Part shown: piece after piece, positions 31,181 through 41,003 of the stretch
Position numbering within the stretch: position 1 is the stretch's first letter
How the letters are laid out: each line of letters begins with the position of its first letter
Virus record (IMG/VR): IMGVR_UViG_3300024059_000004
Location: 1 to 46,654 of that record
Direction: 5' to 3' (one strand)
Length of the DNA stretch: 46,654 nucleotides
DNA from: a virus
The notes under the pieces: model-generated
Told to the model about the DNA's origin: nothing
Database searches by the model: none
The model's input: the letters and a program-made list of their open reading frames with translations, nothing else
Translations under genes and position numbers: made by a program

Positions 31181-32731
31181 ATGGCTAAATGGGTAAGTGC
31201 TGATGCACTGAGAGTCCAAGATTTAGGGCTCACTAATGCTGTCAATCAGGGCATTGCAGGGTACAGATTCGGGCAAGAGCAAAAAGGCATTCGAGACCAA
31301 GAAGAACTTGGTTCTATGATGGCAGCTATTCCTGAAGCTGAGCAGACAACACAAATGGTTGCTTCAGAGCAAAGCAACATGCTCGCAGACCAGACTGCTG
31401 ACTTTGCTGATGAGCCGGTAATAGCAAACCCCCACCAAGTAACTGCTATTCCTGAATCTGAGGCTGCGGTGCAGCAAATGGGCAAGCGGAAGAAAACCAC
31501 TACCAGTAAAGATTGGAAGTCTTGGGAAGAAGGTATTCGAAAAAAAGCCGGGGCTATGGGACCCAAAGCACTTGCAGATGCTAACGCTCACATATCCACC
31601 ACAAAGCAGGGTTCGTTGCGTGAGAACGCAGCTACTGCTATGGCAGCTATGAGGGCGGGTGACCTCAGGACCGCTAAGGATGCCCTACAGGAAGCGTACA
31701 CTAGCTTCCCTGATGGTAACCGTGCGGAGATTGAAGAAGTTGGCGGGAAACTCGTTGCAAATATCTACAACGAGGATACTGGGCAACTCGTAGAAAGTAA
31801 GCCTATTGGCCCACAAGATATGGCTGACATCGTCAGGATATCTGAGGACCCTGTCGCATACGCTGACGCTGTTCGTCAAGCGGAACTCGACGCAGTCGCA
31901 GTCGCAGAAGATCGTACCCGTTTTGATATCACTGAAGGTCGCCTATCAACACAAGTCAGTAACGATATGACCCTTGGTGAGCGCCGGTTGAAGATGCAGG
32001 AAGGCCAAGCGGCTATTGACGCGGTCAGGTCTGGCGTACAGAACGAGGAATCTCGTCAGAAGATGGCGCAAATCGTAAGCAACATGGAGGAACTGGTTAA
32101 AGCTTCAAAGCGTGCTGACGATATGACTGAAGCGGATATTAACAAGGCTGAGTCTTCTATTGAGAAAACAAAAGCGGATATGGAAATCGACGCTGCTAAG
32201 CTGAAACTCGAGCAGATTGCCTATATTGGTGATGGTGCTAGCCGTAATCTGAAGCGGCAAAAAATCGACGCTGAAATTAAGGAGCTTGAAGCTAAAGCCG
32301 CATACTACGCAGGTGGTGGTACTAAGGCAGCTGGCAAGACCTATTTTGCCAAGCGTAACGATTTGTTGCAGAGGATGAACACTGCTGCTAAGAGTATGGA
32401 GGCTGCAGATGAAGCTATGGCTTCAGAAAACAAACGCGCAGAGTTTGCTAAGAGTAAGGGTAAGCCATACACAATCAACCCAACTGTTGAAAAAGCTTAC
32501 CAGCGTGAGCAAGAGCGATACAAACTTATCACTGATATGTGGACTAGCCTTGAACAGCAATATGAACCAAAGGATGGACCAGAAGTTGTATCACCAGCTT
32601 CAGCGATACCAGCCCCGGGCACCCCAGCTGCTACCCCATCGACTGCTGGTCCTGCAATCGGAGCAACAGCGACCAACCCGACCACGGGGGAAGTAGTAGA
32701 GTGGGATGGTACTAACTGGATTCCCATGTAA
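31181..32731 (+). CDS. internal virion protein (gp15-like)
   Basis: A 516-residue, strongly helical protein (long Ala/Glu/Lys helices at about residues 230-400, Pro/Ala-rich linker near 470, then a short C-terminal GATATNPTTGEVVEWDGTNWIPM). The C-terminal NPTTGEVVEWDGTNW element is common at the end of phage internal proteins. It overlaps the giant gene by one base. Confidence 0.7.
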   Translation: MAKWVSADALRVQDLGLTNAVNQGIAGYRFGQEQKGIRDQEELGSMMAAIPEAEQTTQMVASEQSNMLADQTADFADEPVIANPHQVTAIPESEAAVQQMGKRKKTTTSKDWKSWEEGIRKKAGAMGPKALADANAHISTTKQGSLRENAATAMAAMRAGDLRTAKDALQEAYTSFPDGNRAEIEEVGGKLVANIYNEDTGQLVESKPIGPQDMADIVRISEDPVAYADAVRQAELDAVAVAEDRTRFDITEGRLSTQVSNDMTLGERRLKMQEGQAAIDAVRSGVQNEESRQKMAQIVSNMEELVKASKRADDMTEADINKAESSIEKTKADMEIDAAKLKLEQIAYIGDGASRNLKRQKIDAEIKELEAKAAYYAGGGTKAAGKTYFAKRNDLLQRMNTAAKSMEAADEAMASENKRAEFAKSKGKPYTINPTVEKAYQREQERYKLITDMWTSLEQQYEPKDGPEVVSPASAIPAPGTPAATPSTAGPAIGATATNPTTGEVVEWDGTNWIPM

Positions 32732-35700
32732 TGGCGGCTCAACTTCCAGCCGGTTTCGTACTCGATGAGAGCGAGGAACAAACTGCGGGTGCGCTTCCCC
32801 CGGGTTTTCAGCTGGATGCCCCTAAACCACCACCTTTATTAGCTAGGGATGAGTCCGTAACATCAGGTATCCCTGAGAAGACCACTTCTGAAAATATTGG
32901 TACTTTGGTCGATAAAGGCAATATCAAAAACGCACAGGCAGTTGGCGGCTTGGCGATGGCCGCTGCAGACGCTGGTACTGGTGAGTACGACTGGTCACTG
33001 ATGGGTGACGAAACCCACTATCCAGTTTGGTCAGTACAAGGTGCGCTTGATCTTGTTGGTGACGTTACCAAAAAAATTGGTGGTGACATCGTAGGACTAG
33101 GTGTCGATGCTGCGGATATGGTTATCGATGGTGATGTTCGCGCTTCATTGCAAGAGACTGGCAAGCTGTTGCAGGAAGGCGGCAACTTAATGCTGAACGA
33201 CCCTAAAAACCAGATCGACGCAGAGGGGTTTGAAGGGTATCTATACGAAGTTGGTGAAGGCTTGTATGGTATGGCTGGCCCACTGGCGGTGGGTGCGCTC
33301 ACTGGTGGTGTTGGTATGTTCGGCGCACTCGCCGCGCAAGTAGGTGGTGCCAAATATGGCGAAGTGATGGAGAAGACCGGCGGCGATCACGTTAAAGCAT
33401 CAAATGCTGCCTTATTTGCAGTCGCTGCTGAAGCACTTCCTGAAATGATCCCAATGAATGCTGCCCTTAGAAAGGGTGGTGGTGGCGAAGCATTTTCACG
33501 CATCATTGAAACCACGTTAGGTGAAGGTGCACAAGAGTGGCTGACCAGTATTCTTGAGCAGACTTACGATGCTAATCAGCTAGAAAATATGTCGCTAAAG
33601 GACGCTATTCTTGGTGTCGATTTATCTGAGGCTAATCACTCATTTCTTGTTGGCTTGGGTGTCGGTACTGGCTTGGGTACTCCCGGTGCTATCGCGGACC
33701 TCGCTGCTGAAAAAGAAGCAATCGCTAGTGGAATAGATAAGACAAAAGCTACTTTCAGCGACATGGCTGATAAGATTCTTGAAGGGACTGGTCTTGGTAA
33801 AAAGCCAGAGCCTGAAAACTATGTTGATGACTTCTCAGCACCAGCTGAGCAAGACAGTGTCGATATGGACTTGGACCTCAACGAGTATGTCGTAGCAGAC
33901 ATGAAAGCTGCTGACGAGGCCGCAGCATTAGTCCCTGACGGGGCTGTTGTGCCTGAGGCTCCAGAGACCATTGAGCGCCAACTTGAAGTCATGCGCGACC
34001 CAGCGGCAGAGCGCAAGGCAGTATATCTGCCTGAGGGGCAAGCAGTACCCGATCTTCCTGAAGGTGAAAGAGCTATGGCTCTTGGCGATGGAAGCACCTT
34101 AGTGTTTCCTGAATCTGCTGAAAGCATACAGATAGTAACTGACCTGTACGAGGCCATACAGAATGGCGATGAAGCAGCTAAACAAGCAGTTATCGCTAGT
34201 GCCACTGGTATTGGTGGTCAGGGTAAGACTCCCGGCGCTCCCGCAGTTGTAGTAACGGACCCTGATGGTACGGTCGTACAGTCAGCGGTCGCTGATCCTG
34301 CTGGTGAGGTCTTGGCAGCTGCTGAAGCCGTAGCCGCACCCCGTGGTGCTGAGGTCTCAGTAGAAGACCCACAGGCTGTTGTTGCTGACCGGGGAATACC
34401 TACTGATTTAGAAGCCGGTTTAGAAACTGCGCCTGTGACAGATTTAGAGGCCGGTTTGGAAACTGCGCCTGTGACAGATTTGGAAGCTGGCCTCAATGAA
34501 ACACTTGAGTATGGCCAGCCGCAGACTCTTGGTACACAACAAGCTATTGATGCTGTTCAGTTAGGTCTTACAAACCATCAAGCGGCTATTGATGCGTATG
34601 CTGGCGAGCCCGGGCGTAAGCCTAGAGGCAATGAAGAACAGCTCATGGCTGCGGATTCAGTGTGGGTGACCATGGCGAATAACGTGATACCTCAGCTTGA
34701 ACAGGAAGGCTATGACGTTACTCAGCTAAAAGCGATATTGCAAAAAGCGGCAGGGAATAAACCAGCCACTATGGGCACCGCTAAAATGCGCGGTAATGCG
34801 CCTATCGCTGGCCGAAGGAGTAACCCGGGTGGTAGAGGTCGTCGGTCACCTACTGGTGGGTGGGGTCCTGTACTGGATACGTTCTACAAGGGCATGAGTG
34901 CGGAAGTTAATCGCTTAATAAATGAAGGTCCTACCGGCATACCGAAAGTAGTCGCACCGCTAGCCAAGAAAGCAGCAGCAGTTACTAAGGCTCGTCGCGC
35001 GAAAGCTGCACCTGTTGCTGAGCCCGTAACACCTATTGCTGAGCCCGTAACACCTGTTGCTGAGCCCGTAACACCTACCCCTGAGTATGAAGGTGTTGCT
35101 GAGGAAGCTTCAGCTGAGCCAGTCACTGAAGAAGAAAAGGAAATTCTCGATACTGAGGCTAAGCTCACAACAGAAGAAGCAGAGGCCCGTGGGACGGACG
35201 TAGCAGGTAAAGGGGTAGCTGATATAGAAGTCAGTAAAAAATACGCAAAAAGCCAACGTAGCAGCCCTGAGGAAGAAGCGGCCATCCTTGCTGAGCGTGC
35301 GGAAAAAGAAGAAAAAAATATCAGTGATAAGTTGATCGCTAAGCAACGTAAAAAAGTAGAGTCGGAAGCTGCCGCTGCCAAGCAAGCGGAGGAAATTACC
35401 GCTGCCGCTGAAGCCGCTGCAAAAGCCAAGCCAGTCATCAAAGTAAAAAAGAAGCCTCGCAAACGAGCAGAGACCGCCGATGCTAAGAAGGCCAGACTAA
35501 CGGCCAAGATGGAAGCTGAATCAAAAGCATTCGCAGCTGAAATGAAAGGTGGCGGTCGCCGCAAAAAGGCCCCTGCCCCAATGGGTAAAGAAAGCTTAGG
35601 CATAACCACGCCAGCTGCTGAAGCTAAGCCTACAACATGGGTCGAGGAACAAGCGACAAGGCGCATACCAGATACAGGCAAGCCAGCGAAGAAGACGCTC

Positions 35701-38700
35701 AGTGATATTGACATCGTAGCAGTAGGTATGAAGGGTGGTGCTGAAGTCGTAGCACAATCTGTTGCCAACTCCACGCAAACGGGTGACATCGCTACTCTCA
35801 GCATGAAGGCTGGGGATGCTGTCGTGTCACCGGCTAATAATAAAGGCTACATGAAAGGAAACATGAAGGCCGCTGGCAAGAATATCGATGGTGCTTATGT
35901 CGATATGTTTGGTGACCAAATCCAAGACCGTGTACAGGCTAAGATGCAAGCTTTGTATGATGGGGATATGCCTCTGGGTGAGGCGTTTGTAATACGCACC
36001 TATCCAGAAGGTACGCCGATACCCGTGGGTAAGCCGGGTTGGCTGGTAGTTTCTCCGACAGTGACTTATCAAGAATCAGGTATGCCCCCAAAAGCTACGC
36101 CAGATTTAGCGGGTAAGGCAATGACCAATGTCCTGAAGGCCGTAGGTGATGCTGGTATTGATCGCGTGTTTATGCCAGCTATGGGCATGGGCTCGACGGT
36201 CGGTGCTAAAAACATGCAGAACGATTTCCGTAAGGAATTCCAGAATGCCTATGATGTGGCCGACGAGTATCTTGATGCTAACGCTAACCCGTCTACGAAC
36301 CAGACTTCAGAGCTGAGTGAAGAAGACACCGCTTTCCTCGCTGATCTAGCTGGTGGCACGGTGCTGGAAGATAAGTCACCCAACAAGAAAGTTGCTGACT
36401 ACGAGCGTGTTGTTGCTGAGCTTGAAGCTGACATGCAGAAGCTTAACAAGCAGCACTTCGACGAGACCGGGGAACGCCTTGTCTATCTGGTGCATGGTGG
36501 CTCCAAAGTGAACGCTGCAGCTCTGGCTATGGACCCACGCCTGAAGATGACCCGCTATGGTATACGGGGGGTTTATGCTACGCCCTCGAATGCGAAGTCT
36601 GCTGCTGAGTTCGCAGTGACAAAGAAAGGCCCTGATGGTGTTGGCTTAGCAACATGGGTTATGACCGAGTCAGAATATGCACGGCAACAGCGACTAGGCA
36701 ACATTGTCTTGGGCACGATGGATATCATCAACCCGAAGACAGGTGATATTAAGTCTGTCCCTGAGGTCGTAATATCAGAGGTTGCTTTGGCTTATGTTGA
36801 GGACTCACGGGCATACATGGACTCAGCGCCAGAAGCACAAGCTAAGTCACTGGCGGGTAATCCTGAAGCCAAAAATATTATGTTTGGCCGGGAAATAGCC
36901 GCAGGGTATTTGGACGAAGTTTATGACGAGCGCGGCACTGTGCGAGCCAACGATATCCTAGATATTATTGATGCTGAACTGGCCGAAGGTGATCCCTATA
37001 AAACTCTGATCCAGAGAATGCGGGACGTAGGCGTGGCCAAAATAATGACCATGCGTGCTACTCCGGAGCAAATGGGCAGAGTTGCCAAACCTACGACTAA
37101 CGGTGCATTCGTCAATGGGCTCAGTGGTGAGCCTAAGATCATGTTGAACGATAGCATTATGGGTGACGGGTTTAGCGTTAAGGTATTCATGCACGAAATG
37201 ATTCACGCCATGACAAGCGAGGCACTGCGTACAAACAACGCTACGGCCTTAAAGCTTGAAGCCTTACGCAAGCGCGTGATTAAAGAGTTAGAACGTGAGG
37301 GAGGCAAATACGCAGCGCAGGACTATGGCTTTACAAATGTTGATGAGTTCGTTGCAGAAGCGATGACTAACCCAAGCTTTCAACGTGCACTAGCCGGTGT
37401 AAATGTTGGTAAGGGTGAGACCTTGTGGACAAAGTTCGTAGACATCGTGGCCAACATGCTTGGGGTTCCAGTCGAATCCAAGTCTGCTCTTGCTGAGGCG
37501 TTGACACTAAGCAACAACCTGTTTATGAGCCCAACTGAAATAGCTCAAACCCGAGCAGAAAACGCAGCACCCTACATTGTGCCCCGGCAAGCTGTGACTC
37601 AGCGACCTCTGAGCCAGATACCTGATATCAATGAGTACAATCCTACCGAGGAAGAACTGATGGCTCAGATGCTGGGCGATGGATCACTGCGTGTTCTTCA
37701 GCATCAGAGTGTTCGCGATACCGTGCAAGGCATGGGCGATATTATAAATAGAAAAGTGGATGCAAAAGAATTTGCTAAGGATGCTGCTAATTCGTTTACA
37801 GTACGGTTGAACCTCAGCACGATGGATCAGGTCATCCGAAATCATTCGCATAGGTTTGTTAAAAACGGTAAGAATTTACTGAAAAATCTCCAGACTATTC
37901 ATCGAAAGAAGACACAGATTGCACGCGACTTGCAGCAAAAAGCTGGCGCTATCGATAAGCTCTGGAAAGAAATGGAGAAGTTCAAGGGCGGGTATAAAAT
38001 GACCGAGCAGCTGGGTAAGCTGATGCGGGATTCTACTTTGAATAATATCCACCCTGATGCCGCGTTCTACAGTATGAAGAACAAGCACCTCTGGTTTAAG
38101 AAAAGCCCAGCTACTATCAAGCGTAATCAGGAAAGGCACACTGCCGCGCAAGCTGAGTTCAATAAGCTTACTGGCCGAGCTAAGAGTATTTTTCGTCAGG
38201 TCCGGGAGTTCTATAAGGACCAGCGTGTTGAAATGCGTAAGGCCACCATCGAGAAAATAGCCAAGGCCAATAAGCTCGATGGTCAGCTGTCAGCTGCGGA
38301 CATGGTAACCATACTCAACGCAAAAGAACCTGCTGATATTGCGGACGTAGATTTTACCCCAATGGCTGATATGGCTGATGGTGTTAAGCAGTCATTAGAA
38401 ACAGTGTTGTTCTCCACTTCGGTCGAGGGTCCATACTTCCCACTTCGTCGATTTGGTGACGTTGCTGTTGATGCAGAAAGGATAACTACCTCACTGGCTC
38501 ACCCAGACCGAAAGTCAGCATATGCGGCGGCAAAGGCTCTGCGTGCTGAGCATCCGCTAGATAAAATAAAGTCCCGCAAAATTGATGGGTCATGGGTTGT
38601 CGAGCGTTCAGAGAGAATTTACGAAACATTCGAAACTGAGCGTGCAGCTAGAAAACGTGTGCACCAGCTGAACAGTGGTCCTAACCCGTTCAAGATGCGC

Positions 38701-40668
38701 GGACAAGATGGTCCTGTCGAGTCTACTTTACAGCAACCGTCTAATCATGTTGAGGGGTCAGGAGCAGGGGCCTTATTGCAAAAAGCCAAGGGCAAGCTTG
38801 ACGAAAACAGCCAAGAGTTCAAGGCTTTGGAAACTGCGTTCACTGAAATGTTGTTGGCTAACTCTCTCCGTAAAGCGGAGCTGAAGCGTAACCGTGTTAA
38901 GGGCGCGTCGATCAACATGCGCCGGGGATTCGCTGAGCGTGCTTTTGCTGGGTCATGGGCGCTGGCTGATTTGAAAACATCGTTTGATCAAGCTGAAGCT
39001 ATGTCAGAACTTGATAAGTTCGCTCGCACAGAAGCCAAGGATAAAATAAAAGCCGGTAAGATAGTAAAAACTTTGAATCAACGCTGGAACAAAGAGCTGT
39101 CTGAGCGCAAAACATCCAAGTGGGACGCAGTAATGTCCAAGCTGGGATTCACGTGGTTCTTGATGTCACCGTCTTACACACTGATCAACATGACTCAACC
39201 TATGTTAGTGGCTCAGCCATACCTCATAGGCAAGTATGGGGTCAAAGGTGCTGGTGCTTTGTTCAAAGCGTACAATGGTGTCACTCAGGTAGCAGTCAAA
39301 GAACTGTGGAAAACTAAAGCTGGTTGGCAGAGTGGGCCTGAAAATATGCTGGACCTTGTAGTCGCTGAGTATAAGGGCACACCTACCGGCGACATGATCC
39401 AAACGCTAGCTGACCAAGGCATTATCGATGCTACATTTATGCAGGAACTCTATGAGGCCAGCCAAGGGAAAAGTGATAGGGGTGTCGGTGCCAAGGTCGT
39501 GAACAAGACTATGGATATTGCGCGGACCATGCCTCAGATTGCTGAGGTCGTAAACCGTGTTGTTGTCGCCAAGGCAGCGTATGAGCTGGAGATTAAGCAA
39601 GGGGCAACTCACGAACAGGCAGTCGAAGGTGCTGGTGAAGCCATTTTACAAACTCAGTTTGATTACTCCGACCAAAATAAGCCACCGCTATTTAAAGGAT
39701 TCCCCGGGGTCAAGTCCGTGATGATGTTCAAAATGTATGGGCAGGGGATGTATGCTTTGTTCGCCTCGAATATTGTTAAGACTTTCAAAGGCGGTACTCC
39801 AGAGTTAAGGGCTGAAGGCATCAAGACAGTATCATTACTTCTCGCGAGCCACACTGCTGCCGCTGGTACGCTGGGCGGTTTGATGTTGGAGCCAATCAGG
39901 GCGCTGCTTTGGGCGCTCAGCCAGCTGCTTGAAGAAGATGACGAGGAATGGGATGTCGATGCTACTATCGAGATATTCTTGAAAGACACGCTGGGTGATG
40001 GGTTTTGGGGTGAAGCTGCTACCAGAGGTTTATTCTCAGCTGCAGATATAGGTGGTGGTGAGCGCGTAGCACTATCAAGCGCCTTGTTGATGCCCCCCAA
40101 CGATACAAAGGATGTTCGCGCGGCTTGGATCGAGCTGCTGCTAAAGCTTGGCGGTCCCGTGGTTGGTGCTACGGTCTCAATAGCAGATGGTATACAGCAG
40201 ATCAAGAATGGTGACTATGTGAAGGGCACTGAGAAAATAGTACCTAAAGGATTCAGGGACATGATGCGCGGCGGTTACCGATATCCAACTGAAGGCCCAA
40301 CGGGCTATGGTGGTGAACAACTCCCTGTTGACTTGGGTGCTGGGGATATGATTTCACAATTTTTTGGTGTTACGCCAGCAGCGATGACTAAATATTACGC
40401 TGGTGCCGGGGCATTGAAAAAGCACCAGACACAAATAGAAACCAAGCGTAAGTCGCTTATCCACGAGTGGAGCCGGTCTGACAATCCTGTCGAGTTTGAA
40501 ATGGAGCACGTGATGCCATTCAACATGCGTCACGATCCTAAGTGGGAAGTCACTGAGGAAAATCTCAAGAATAAGCTCGAGGGTAGAGAGGACAAGCAAG
40601 ACCTGTTAATGTTTGGTGATGATGACTTCTCAATGGAAGAAATGGAACTGCAAAGGTTGATACCATAA
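32731..40668 (+). CDS. giant polyvalent ejection protein: macro, ART-like, HExxH peptidase, PLxRFG
   Basis: A 2645-residue protein in the T7 gp16 position. N-terminal LPxGFxLD motifs are followed by a hydrophobic region (180-300), then low-complexity Ala/Glu/Pro linkers with repeats (about 555-600, 760-785). A macro domain covers about 1000-1185 (SPANNKGYM 1033-1041, PAMGMG 1149-1154). An ADP-ribosyltransferase-like segment follows (H1255 in LVHGGS, Y1282 in RGVYATPS, E1345/E1350). A zinc peptidase site HEMIH is at 1488-1492 with E1543 as third ligand. PLRRFG at 1904-1909 marks the PLxRFG family. The C-terminal 500 residues have amphipathic or membrane-like helices. Domains are probably delivered with the DNA to act on the host; macro and peptidase calls are firm, ART moderate. 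Confidence 0.85.
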   Translation: MAAQLPAGFVLDESEEQTAGALPPGFQLDAPKPPPLLARDESVTSGIPEKTTSENIGTLVDKGNIKNAQAVGGLAMAAADAGTGEYDWSLMGDETHYPVWSVQGALDLVGDVTKKIGGDIVGLGVDAADMVIDGDVRASLQETGKLLQEGGNLMLNDPKNQIDAEGFEGYLYEVGEGLYGMAGPLAVGALTGGVGMFGALAAQVGGAKYGEVMEKTGGDHVKASNAALFAVAAEALPEMIPMNAALRKGGGGEAFSRIIETTLGEGAQEWLTSILEQTYDANQLENMSLKDAILGVDLSEANHSFLVGLGVGTGLGTPGAIADLAAEKEAIASGIDKTKATFSDMADKILEGTGLGKKPEPENYVDDFSAPAEQDSVDMDLDLNEYVVADMKAADEAAALVPDGAVVPEAPETIERQLEVMRDPAAERKAVYLPEGQAVPDLPEGERAMALGDGSTLVFPESAESIQIVTDLYEAIQNGDEAAKQAVIASATGIGGQGKTPGAPAVVVTDPDGTVVQSAVADPAGEVLAAAEAVAAPRGAEVSVEDPQAVVADRGIPTDLEAGLETAPVTDLEAGLETAPVTDLEAGLNETLEYGQPQTLGTQQAIDAVQLGLTNHQAAIDAYAGEPGRKPRGNEEQLMAADSVWVTMANNVIPQLEQEGYDVTQLKAILQKAAGNKPATMGTAKMRGNAPIAGRRSNPGGRGRRSPTGGWGPVLDTFYKGMSAEVNRLINEGPTGIPKVVAPLAKKAAAVTKARRAKAAPVAEPVTPIAEPVTPVAEPVTPTPEYEGVAEEASAEPVTEEEKEILDTEAKLTTEEAEARGTDVAGKGVADIEVSKKYAKSQRSSPEEEAAILAERAEKEEKNISDKLIAKQRKKVESEAAAAKQAEEITAAAEAAAKAKPVIKVKKKPRKRAETADAKKARLTAKMEAESKAFAAEMKGGGRRKKAPAPMGKESLGITTPAAEAKPTTWVEEQATRRIPDTGKPAKKTLSDIDIVAVGMKGGAEVVAQSVANSTQTGDIATLSMKAGDAVVSPANNKGYMKGNMKAAGKNIDGAYVDMFGDQIQDRVQAKMQALYDGDMPLGEAFVIRTYPEGTPIPVGKPGWLVVSPTVTYQESGMPPKATPDLAGKAMTNVLKAVGDAGIDRVFMPAMGMGSTVGAKNMQNDFRKEFQNAYDVADEYLDANANPSTNQTSELSEEDTAFLADLAGGTVLEDKSPNKKVADYERVVAELEADMQKLNKQHFDETGERLVYLVHGGSKVNAAALAMDPRLKMTRYGIRGVYATPSNAKSAAEFAVTKKGPDGVGLATWVMTESEYARQQRLGNIVLGTMDIINPKTGDIKSVPEVVISEVALAYVEDSRAYMDSAPEAQAKSLAGNPEAKNIMFGREIAAGYLDEVYDERGTVRANDILDIIDAELAEGDPYKTLIQRMRDVGVAKIMTMRATPEQMGRVAKPTTNGAFVNGLSGEPKIMLNDSIMGDGFSVKVFMHEMIHAMTSEALRTNNATALKLEALRKRVIKELEREGGKYAAQDYGFTNVDEFVAEAMTNPSFQRALAGVNVGKGETLWTKFVDIVANMLGVPVESKSALAEALTLSNNLFMSPTEIAQTRAENAAPYIVPRQAVTQRPLSQIPDINEYNPTEEELMAQMLGDGSLRVLQHQSVRDTVQGMGDIINRKVDAKEFAKDAANSFTVRLNLSTMDQVIRNHSHRFVKNGKNLLKNLQTIHRKKTQIARDLQQKAGAIDKLWKEMEKFKGGYKMTEQLGKLMRDSTLNNIHPDAAFYSMKNKHLWFKKSPATIKRNQERHTAAQAEFNKLTGRAKSIFRQVREFYKDQRVEMRKATIEKIAKANKLDGQLSAADMVTILNAKEPADIADVDFTPMADMADGVKQSLETVLFSTSVEGPYFPLRRFGDVAVDAERITTSLAHPDRKSAYAAAKALRAEHPLDKIKSRKIDGSWVVERSERIYETFETERAARKRVHQLNSGPNPFKMRGQDGPVESTLQQPSNHVEGSGAGALLQKAKGKLDENSQEFKALETAFTEMLLANSLRKAELKRNRVKGASINMRRGFAERAFAGSWALADLKTSFDQAEAMSELDKFARTEAKDKIKAGKIVKTLNQRWNKELSERKTSKWDAVMSKLGFTWFLMSPSYTLINMTQPMLVAQPYLIGKYGVKGAGALFKAYNGVTQVAVKELWKTKAGWQSGPENMLDLVVAEYKGTPTGDMIQTLADQGIIDATFMQELYEASQGKSDRGVGAKVVNKTMDIARTMPQIAEVVNRVVVAKAAYELEIKQGATHEQAVEGAGEAILQTQFDYSDQNKPPLFKGFPGVKSVMMFKMYGQGMYALFASNIVKTFKGGTPELRAEGIKTVSLLLASHTAAAGTLGGLMLEPIRALLWALSQLLEEDDEEWDVDATIEIFLKDTLGDGFWGEAATRGLFSAADIGGGERVALSSALLMPPNDTKDVRAAWIELLLKLGGPVVGATVSIADGIQQIKNGDYVKGTEKIVPKGFRDMMRGGYRYPTEGPTGYGGEQLPVDLGAGDMISQFFGVTPAAMTKYYAGAGALKKHQTQIETKRKSLIHEWSRSDNPVEFEMEHVMPFNMRHDPKWEVTEENLKNKLEGREDKQDLLMFGDDDFSMEEMELQRLIP
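34405..34494 (+). repeat. 36-base in-frame tandem repeat
   Basis: Two full copies (34405-34440, 34441-34476) and a partial third encode DLEAGLETAPVT units in the linker of the giant protein. Confidence 0.85.
35014..35076 (+). repeat. 21-base in-frame tandem repeat
   Basis: Three copies of (G/A)TTGCTGAGCCCGTAACACC-T encode (V/I)AEPVTP units in the linker preceding the macro domain. Such repeats change linker length by slippage. Confidence 0.85.
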
Positions 40669-41003
40669 TGGCTAAAATGAAAGCAGGAGTTAGATCACCG
40701 ACCGCACACCGAACTAAGGAGCAAGCGTCTGCTCAGTGGGCTGGTAGGTCTGATGCTTCCAAGGCAAAAAACAAAGTATGGAAAAAGGCGCGGCGGGTGA
40801 TGGAAAAGAAAGGCGCTGTAACCAAAGGTGATGGGAAGGACGTAGGTCACAAGACTCCGCTTTCAAAGGGTGGCTCAAATTCGGAGTCGAACCTACAGGT
40901 CCAGAGCCAAGCCAGCAACCGGGGTCATGGTATGTCTCCCGGTGGGACAAAAAAAGGGACGACGATCCAAAAGGCGAAGAAGTATCGGAACCCATATACC
41001 TAG
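40668..41003 (+). CDS. HNH-endonuclease-like protein
   Basis: The 111-residue basic protein contains VGHKTPLSKGGSNSESNLQ followed by SQASNRGHG, matching the second half of HNH nucleases (H, then N-L, then N-R). The zinc-binding cysteines of many HNH proteins are absent. Small HNH proteins assist packaging or DNA cleavage in many phages. It is the last gene of the rightward block and shares its stop region (CTAG) with the convergent primase gene. Confidence 0.7.
   Translation: MAKMKAGVRSPTAHRTKEQASAQWAGRSDASKAKNKVWKKARRVMEKKGAVTKGDGKDVGHKTPLSKGGSNSESNLQVQSQASNRGHGMSPGGTKKGTTIQKAKKYRNPYT

Noticed and set aside
33018-34496. Several minus-strand frames (Ser/Pro/Ala-rich)
   Set aside because: They are shadows of the biased coding strand of the giant gene.
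34884-35804. 306-aa open frame on the minus strand inside the giant gene
   Set aside because: It mirrors Ala/Glu/Lys/Pro-rich codons of the plus-strand gene, is Ser/Ala low-complexity, and lacks a ribosome binding site.
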